From the NCBI GenBank assembly GCA_900547475.1, contig URGW01000002.1, forward strand, positions 62,001-126,000: DNA of 64,000 bases, written 5' to 3'. The notes below the pieces were generated by a model. The model was given only the letters and a program-made list of their open reading frames with translations, did no database searches and was not told where the DNA came from. Source of the stretch: an uncultured Clostridium sp. (GTDB lineage Bacteria > Bacillota > Clostridia > Clostridiales > Clostridiaceae). Positions 55,110 to 64,000 of this stretch are shown one piece after another (the first letter of the stretch is position 1; each line of letters begins with the position of its first letter). The translations under genes were made by a program, and so were the position numbers.

Positions 55110-56002
55110 CACTCTTTAACTCCTCCAATAGTAAGTCCAGATACAAAGTATCTTTGTAAGAATGGATATAAACATACAATAGGTACTGCAGTTACAATAG
55201 TTATAGCTGCACGAATAGATGTTGGCGTTACAATACTACCTGCATTTTTCATGACTTCTGCGCTTGCACCTTGTGTAGTAGTTGATGATAATAATTTCAT
55301 AAGTTCATATTGCAATGTTGTTAATGAATTATCTGCTGAACAATAAAGCATAGAATCAAACCAAGAGTTCCATTGTCCAACAGCAACAAATAATGCAACT
55401 GTTGCAAGTACTGGTTTACAAAGTGGAAGAATTATTTGAATAAATATTCTAAAATCTCCAGCCCCATCGATCTTTGCAGATTCAATAAGACTATATGGTA
55501 TACCATTAATAAATGTTCGTATTACTATCATGTTAAAAGCGCTAATTAATCCAGGTATAATATAAACCCAAAAATTATTTAAAAGGTGTAATTCCTTTAT
55601 TAAAATATATGTTGGAATCATTCCACCACTTACATACATTGTTAACACATAAATAAATGATAATTGTTTCTTATACATAAATTCTTTTCTACTTAAAACA
55701 TAAGCTAACATCGCTGTTAAAAATACTGATAATACTGTGCCTATTAATGTTCTAGCTACAGATATAAATGCTGCTTGTCCTAAATTTTGATTTGCAAAAA
55801 CAGTTTTATAATTTTGAAGAGTAAATATTCTTGGCCATAAATGTATCCCCCCCCTTACTGAATCAATACCATCATTAAAAGATACTGCCAAAGTATTTAT
55901 AATCGGATATAAAGTAATAATAACAAATATAATTAGAAAAATTGCTATAATTGTATCAAATACTATATCTTTAGTGCTTCTTTTACGTCTTCTAATTTCC
56001 AT
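55109..56002 (-). CDS. Carbohydrate ABC transporter permease (YtcP type)
   Basis: Start at 56002 (AAGGAG then 9 bases); the ATG at 56011 abuts the ribosome site. About 297 residues with six hydrophobic segments, the ATPase-contact loop ESAKIDGAGDFRIFIQIILP and the C-terminus LQRYFVSGLTIGGVKE. It pairs with the LplB-type permease at 56021-56998. GH8 follows with a TGATG overlap, so imported oligosaccharide is processed by the same operon. Confidence 0.92.
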   Translation of the reverse strand: MEIRRRKRSTKDIVFDTIIAIFLIIFVIITLYPIINTLAVSFNDGIDSVRGGIHLWPRIFTLQNYKTVFANQNLGQAAFISVARTLIGTVLSVFLTAMLAYVLSRKEFMYKKQLSFIYVLTMYVSGGMIPTYILIKELHLLNNFWVYIIPGLISAFNMIVIRTFINGIPYSLIESAKIDGAGDFRIFIQIILPLCKPVLATVALFVAVGQWNSWFDSMLYCSADNSLTTLQYELMKLLSSTTTQGASAEVMKNAGSIVTPTSIRAAITIVTAVPIVCLYPFLQRYFVSGLTIGGVKE

Positions 56003-56020
56003 TTTAACCATCTCCTTATG

Positions 56021-56998
56021 CTAGAATAAACTTTCTTGACCAGCTGATTTTGCAGCTTTATTTGCAATAAAAATTAATATAATGCTAATTACACTCTTAA
56101 ATATTCCTGCCGCAGTAGCTAGAGAATAGTTATTCAATCCAATACCATATTTTAATACAAAAATATCTATTGTTTGAGAAACATCTTGAATTAAACCATT
56201 ACCTAATAAATACTGTATTTCAAAACCAGCATTTAAAATATTACCTATATTTATAATTAGTAAGATAAATATTGTAGGCTTTATACCTGGTAAAGTTACG
56301 TGCCATATCTTTTGTAATCTGCCTGCTCCATCAATTTCTGCTGCTTCATATAAGTCTGTATTAATAGATGTCATTGCTGCCAAATAAATAATACTTCCCC
56401 ATCCTACTTCTTTCCAAACATTAGTTGCACCTACAATTCCCCAAAAATATTTTGGATCTGCAAAAAAGTTTATAGGATTGTCTACTAAATTCATATTTTG
56501 CAATATTTCATTTACAACTCCTGTAGATGGTGATAAAACTTCAGCAACAATTCCTGTTACTACTATCCAAGATAAGAAGTGTGGTAAGTATGATACTGTT
56601 TGTACAAACTTTTTTGCATGTCTATTCCTTACCTCATTAAGTATTAATGCTAATCCAATAGAGCAAATAAAACCAAGTGATAAATTTATTAAGCTCATAG
56701 CTAAAGTATTTCTAAGTACCTTCAAAAACACATCGTCTGAAAATAAAAATTTAAATTGATCAAGTCCAACCCATATTTGTTCAAATATACTCTTACCTGG
56801 TTTGTAATTTTGAAATGCCATTACCCATCCTGCAAGAGGCGCATAACAAAATATAGCTACATAAATAATAAAAGGAATAGCCATCAGAATAAGTGTTTTT
56901 TGTCTTTTCATTATTTCCCATGTACCTTTTTTATTTGTATTTACATCTATTTTTTTCTCTACATTACTTATTTTTTTAGTTTTGAATTTAATCTCCAT
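56021..56998 (-). CDS. Carbohydrate ABC transporter permease (LplB type)
   Basis: A 325-residue permease with a charged N-terminus, six membrane segments and the contact loop EAAEIDGAGRLQKIWHVTLP. It matches the LplB group, known in Paenibacillus aldouronate-uptake operons next to YtcP, xylanase, GH67 and GH43 genes. AGGAGTATTAGT precedes the ATG. It lies between the binding protein and YtcP genes. Confidence 0.92.
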   Translation of the reverse strand: MEIKFKTKKISNVEKKIDVNTNKKGTWEIMKRQKTLILMAIPFIIYVAIFCYAPLAGWVMAFQNYKPGKSIFEQIWVGLDQFKFLFSDDVFLKVLRNTLAMSLINLSLGFICSIGLALILNEVRNRHAKKFVQTVSYLPHFLSWIVVTGIVAEVLSPSTGVVNEILQNMNLVDNPINFFADPKYFWGIVGATNVWKEVGWGSIIYLAAMTSINTDLYEAAEIDGAGRLQKIWHVTLPGIKPTIFILLIINIGNILNAGFEIQYLLGNGLIQDVSQTIDIFVLKYGIGLNNYSLATAAGIFKSVISIILIFIANKAAKSAGQESLF

Positions 56999-57050
56999 AC
57001 TAATACTCCTATATTCAAATATAGGGTATCTTTCGATACCCTTTATTATT

Positions 57051-58733
57051 TTAATTTTCGAATTCTTCTACTCTTCTCTTAACTTCATCTGTTAAAGCTT
57101 TTTCATACGCTTCTATATTAGCCTTTGTAGTTAATTCATTCATATACTTATCCCAAGAAGCTTCAAATTCACCATCTTTAGTCATAATAACTTTAGGCAA
57201 CCATTGTCTTTTTATATCATCCATTTTTTGCATTGCTATTCCAGCCTCTGAATCTGCAGATAAAAGGTTAGTGAATGAATATATTGGATACCATGGTCCT
57301 ACATCTTCAAATGTTTCTCCTAAAAAATCTGGGAATTTTTCATATCCATATGCATCTAATATTTTCTTATCTATATCATTTAAAGTTGCATAATACTCTT
57401 TTGGTTGATCTCCAGGTTCAATAGTATTAATATTATCTTTTAACATTCCTCTAAAATGTGGTAAATATGCATAATCACACATATTTTTAAGTTTCCATTC
57501 TTCATTCTTTGGATTTGCTCTTTGCTCCTCCGTTCTGTAGAATACTCCATCTTCTCCTACTTCGTAGTCAACACCTTCTTCTCCCCAAGATCTTAATTTA
57601 ATAATTTCTTCATCTAATAAATCATTTAAAAATTGTAATGCTCCATCAACATCTTTGCAACTTACAGAAACTCCAATACCATTTGAAACATTTAATGCTG
57701 TTACTGCTCTATATTTAGGTTGTACACTTTCATCAACAACTAAACCTAACGGAACCCAAGTTCTTTCATCTAATCCTTGTTGTATTAATGCTGTTTCAGC
57801 TGATTGGAACTGCCAGTGTTGGTCTACCATACCAAGTACTGTTCCAGTTGAAAGCTTTGCTATATATTGATCATATGAATTAGTAAATGATTCTGGATCT
57901 AATATACCTTTATTATACATTTCATTTAATTTCTTATAATATTCCTTAGCTTCTGGAATAGTATTATAATTTTTTGCTTCTAACGTTTCTGGATCTACTA
58001 TTGCAGAACCATCATTAGGATATCCAGCTATGAATTGTGGTGGATTTTCTAGACAGAAATATCTCCAGTCATGTGTTAATATTTCAAAACCTATAGTTGG
58101 ATTGCCGTTTATAGTTGGATTTGCTTCTTTATATCTTTCAATCAAATCAAAATATTGATCTAAAGTTTTTATTTCAGGATAATTATCCCATTCCAATACT
58201 GCCTTTTGTATCCAAAATGCCTCATCATTAAAATTAGTTGCTGTATCTTCACCTTGTATTACTCCAAATTGCGGTATTATATAAATATGACCATCTTCAG
58301 ATCTAACTTTATCCCATTCTTTTTCACTTAAATAATTCTTAAGATTAGGATATTTATCTAAATGTTCATCTAAAGGTATTAATGCACCAGCATCAATAAG
58401 ATTTTGTGTTCCATCTGCACCATCTATAAAATCTGGATATTCCCCTCCTGCTATCATAACTCCAATTCTTTCTTGAGCTGTTTGTCCTGTTAACCATTGT
58501 TCATCTACTTTTGCACCTATCTTTTCTGCAATTACATTTTTAATCCTATTATCATCTGATAATTCCTTTCCTGGTACTGCATAAAAAGCTGTATATGTTT
58601 TTATGCCATCTTCATTCACTTGTTCTGTTCCTACATTTTCATTTGCTTTTGAACCGCCACCACAGCCAGTTAAAACTGACATAGACATTATTCCAGCAAT
58701 AATAGTCGATATCACTACTTTTGATTTTCTCAT
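57051..58733 (-). CDS. Oligosaccharide ABC transporter binding lipoprotein (LplA-like)
   Basis: A 560-residue lipoprotein: signal peptide with lipobox LTGC (Cys23), a Gly/Ser linker and a large binding domain beginning YTAFYAVPGKELSDDNRIKN. The size and sequence fit LplA-type proteins for oligosaccharides. First gene of the operon lplA-lplB-ytcP-GH8-GH43, whose layout and YesM/YesN neighbours match aldouronate/xylo-oligosaccharide importers. A degenerate duplicate lies upstream at 58956-60604. Promoter at 58787-58815 with direct repeats. Confidence 0.9.
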   Translation of the reverse strand: MRKSKVVISTIIAGIMSMSVLTGCGGGSKANENVGTEQVNEDGIKTYTAFYAVPGKELSDDNRIKNVIAEKIGAKVDEQWLTGQTAQERIGVMIAGGEYPDFIDGADGTQNLIDAGALIPLDEHLDKYPNLKNYLSEKEWDKVRSEDGHIYIIPQFGVIQGEDTATNFNDEAFWIQKAVLEWDNYPEIKTLDQYFDLIERYKEANPTINGNPTIGFEILTHDWRYFCLENPPQFIAGYPNDGSAIVDPETLEAKNYNTIPEAKEYYKKLNEMYNKGILDPESFTNSYDQYIAKLSTGTVLGMVDQHWQFQSAETALIQQGLDERTWVPLGLVVDESVQPKYRAVTALNVSNGIGVSVSCKDVDGALQFLNDLLDEEIIKLRSWGEEGVDYEVGEDGVFYRTEEQRANPKNEEWKLKNMCDYAYLPHFRGMLKDNINTIEPGDQPKEYYATLNDIDKKILDAYGYEKFPDFLGETFEDVGPWYPIYSFTNLLSADSEAGIAMQKMDDIKRQWLPKVIMTKDGEFEASWDKYMNELTTKANIEAYEKALTDEVKRRVEEFEN

Positions 58734-58786
58734 TTTCTCTCCCCCATTCTCCTCTTATATGGTTTTAATAACCAACCATTGATTAA

Positions 58787-58851
58787 ATTATACGTTTACA
58801 CGCCCCCTCTCTCAACATAGTAAATTATATAAAAAATACCATAAATTATAT
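58787..58851 (-). promoter_or_regulatory. Importer-operon promoter with YesN-type direct repeats
   Basis: On the minus strand TTGAGA (58810-58815), 17 bases, TATAAT (58787-58792). Just upstream, TAAATTATAT occurs at 58821-58830 and 58842-58851, a 10-bp direct repeat with a 21-bp period, the proximal copy 6 bases from the -35. This matches the geometry at the two AraC-linked promoters, so YesN-type activation is likely. Confidence 0.7.
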
Positions 58852-58896
58852 AATATAACTTTTATTTTTATATATATAAATAAAAGTTATATTATA
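58849..58896. repeat. Long AT-rich perfect hairpin upstream of the importer operon
   Basis: TATAATATAACTTTTATTT pairs perfectly (19 bp) with AAATAAAAGTTATATTATA. No T run follows it. It lies upstream of the promoter with direct repeats, so may be a remnant end of the upstream gene's terminator or a regulatory extrusion site. Confidence 0.6.
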
Positions 58897-58911
58897 CTTT
58901 CACAATACAAT

Positions 58912-58949
58912 AGAGGGTTATATAAATTTTAATATCTATATAACCCTCT
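58912..58949 (-). terminator. Hairpin after the dead binding-protein gene
   Basis: AGAGGGTTATATA and TATATAACCCTCT pair perfectly (13 bp) immediately after the pseudogene's ancestral stop at 58956-58958, a likely terminator for the upstream transcript. Confidence 0.7.
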
Positions 58950-58955
58950 ATATAT

Positions 58956-60604
58956 TTATTTGCTATATTCTTCTACTCTTCTTTTAACTTCATTAGTAAG
59001 AGCCTCTTCATATATATATCCACATTATTTCTCAATTCATAAATATAATCATTCCAATTAGATTCAAATTGATCAATTCTTCCCATTATAATTTTAGGAA
59101 GAAATTTACGTTTAATTTCTGTCATCTTTTCCTTTGCAATTCCAGCTGCTGAATCTGTAAACAAGTTATTGGAATATGAATATATTGGATACCATTCTGA
59201 TATCTTATCATTTACTTTAGGTATAAATTCATTAAATGTTTCATATCCATATGCCTCTAATAGCTCTCTATCATTTGATCCTAAGTTTTCATAAAACTCC
59301 CTTGACTGCTCCCAAGGCACAACAGCATTTATTCCATCATCTAACATACCTTTGTACATAGGTAAGTATTGATAATAACACATATTATTTAATACCCACT
59401 TATTATCTAATGAATTTTCTCTTTGCTCCTCTGTTCTATAAAACTCACCATTATCATCTACCATATAATCAATACCTTCTTCTCCCCAATTTCTCAAAAT
59501 AAGAATTTCAGGATCTAATAAATCATTTATAACTTTCATGGCTCCATCTATATCTTCACAGCTCTTTGTTATCCCTATTCCTCTACTAGAATTTACTACC
59601 ATATAATTATAATAATTAGGAGTTACAGATTCATCTATTGTTAATGCTAGCGGTATCCATCTTCTATTATTAAGACCTTTTTGTAACAATTCAATATCTG
59701 AACTTTCAAACTGCCAATATTGCTCTACCATCCCTAGACCTGCTCCAGTTGATAATTTCTCTAAATACTGATTATACGAAAGTGTAAAAGTTTCTGATTC
59801 TATTAACCCCTTGTTATAAACTTCATTTAGCTTTTTAAAATACATTTTTGCTTCTGGAATATCACTATATATTTTTGCTTCTAATGTATCTGGATTTACT
59901 ATAGCACCTCCATCATTGGGATATCCTGCTAAAAACTGAGGAGGATTTTCTAAACAAAACATCCTCCAATCATAAGTTAAAATTTGAAATCCAATAGTTT
60001 CTTCACCATTAATAGTTGGATGTGCATCTTTATACCTTTCTATTAAATCAAAATATTCATCAATTGTTTTAATATTAGGATAGTTGTCCCATTTTAATAC
60101 TTCTTTTTGTATCCAAAAAGCTTCACCATTATGATTAGTTTTTTTATTTTCTCCATTAACAACACAAAATTGCGGAATCAAATAAATATGTCCATCCTCA
60201 TCTTTCAATTTGTTCCACTCATTTTCTGATAAATAGTTCTTTATATTTGGGTAATTATCAATATATTCTTCAAGTGGTACTAATGCATTTGCATCCATTA
60301 ATCTTTGTGTAGCATCTCCACCATCAATAAAATCTGGATATTTTCCACTCTCAATGATACTTTCAATTTTTTCATGAGCTGTTTTATTATTTAACCATTC
60401 TTCTTCTATTTATACGCCTATCTTTTCAGCTATAATATTTTTTATCCTATTACTATCTGACAACGCTTCTCCAGGTACTGCATAGAATGCTGTAAATTTT
60501 TTATTACCTTCTTCACTATTATTTTTGTTATATCCATATACTAAAATAACAAAAATAATAATAGTTATTACCACATATATTATTGTATTTTTGAATGTTT
60601 TCAT
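58956..60604 (-). pseudogene. Duplicate oligosaccharide-binding lipoprotein gene, decayed
   Basis: A paralog of the 57051-58733 binding protein. It starts MKTFKNTIIYVVIT and continues KFTAFYAVPGEALSDSNRIK. The lipobox Cys is replaced by Tyr (LVYGY where LTGC is expected; TGT to TAT). The frame stops at TAA about 60413-60415, where the paralog has a Lys codon, then continues in the same frame through EEEWLNNKTAHEKIE. Near 59010 an extra AT in an ATATATAT run shifts the frame; the alternative frame reads EEALTNEVKRRVEEYSK, ending at 58956. Three independent lesions: lost lipidation, nonsense, and slip. Confidence 0.88.
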
Positions 60605-60652
60605 AATAAAATTCCCCATATTACCTCGTTTATTAAAAATTTATCCTATTTT

Positions 60653-64000
<3,348 letters not shown>

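Noticed and set aside
58785..58800. cre-like half-site (TGTAAACG) within the importer promoter
   Set aside because: The right half does not match the CcpA site; only one half is present, so catabolite control cannot be claimed.
60405..60420. TAA readthrough or recoding in the second binding protein
   Set aside because: The lipobox Cys and the 3' frame are also broken, so decay explains it better than recoding.

Overview
The window is low-GC, Gram-positive DNA that fits Clostridium sensu stricto. Evidence: strong AT bias, GGAGG-type ribosome sites, GshF-type glutathione synthesis, DUF3783, DUF4867 and DUF624 proteins, YesM/YesN two-component genes, LplA/LplB/YtcP-type sugar ABC systems and an LPxTG cell-wall protein. 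The species cannot be fixed from this sequence alone. Nearly every gene is on the minus strand, so transcription mostly runs from high to low coordinates.

Region 1 (1-15.7 kb) is mostly general metabolism: mntP with a probable Mn2+ riboswitch, a dihydropyrimidinase-like enzyme, LacZ, a decayed glycogen-debranching gene, DUF3783 and YopX-like proteins, RNase J, then gshF, a MATE exporter, an ArsR repressor and plsC. Two related palindromic repeat elements (about 6.6-7.1 kb and 10.4-10.83 kb, inverted to each other) are unexplained. A perfect 11-2-11 palindrome touches the -10 box of the MATE-gshF promoter and is the likely ArsR operator.

Region 2 (16-25 kb) holds a LacI-controlled sugar ABC importer, a DUF624 protein, and a GH2 glycosidase divergent from an AraC regulator. 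Region 3 (25-33 kb) is a xylose pathway: an L-fucose-isomerase-like protein in the place of a classical xylose isomerase, DUF4867, transketolase, transaldolase, a ROK regulator and xylulokinase. Region 4 (34-45.6 kb) is a seven-gene glucuronoxylan operon (uxaC, aguA GH67, uxuA, uxuB, eda, kdgK, GH3) divergent from an AraC regulator.

Region 5 (45.6-64 kb) starts with an IS1182 fragment fused to a dead second xylB, then a pentapeptide-repeat membrane protein, a YesN/YesM pair, GH43 and GH8 xylosidases, an ABC importer, a dead duplicate binding protein, and a large wall-anchored GH10 xylanase that runs off the window.

Together the genes form a full xylan-to-central-metabolism route. The xylanase cuts xylan at the cell surface. 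ABC importers, with no ATPase gene in the window, bring in oligosaccharides and aldouronates. GH67, GH43, GH8 and GH3 release glucuronate and xylose. The uxa/uxu/kdg/eda genes take glucuronate to pyruvate and glyceraldehyde-3-phosphate, and the xylose block feeds the pentose-phosphate pathway.

The most notable observations are: (a) three AraC-type promoters with 10-13 bp direct repeats at 20-21 bp period, placed just upstream of or overlapping the -35; (b) two copies of a xylB plus pentapeptide-gene segment that decayed reciprocally; (c) a perfect 16-bp hairpin over the start codon of the surviving pentapeptide gene; (d) the ArsR-MATE-GshF unit; (e) the inverted palindromic repeat family.
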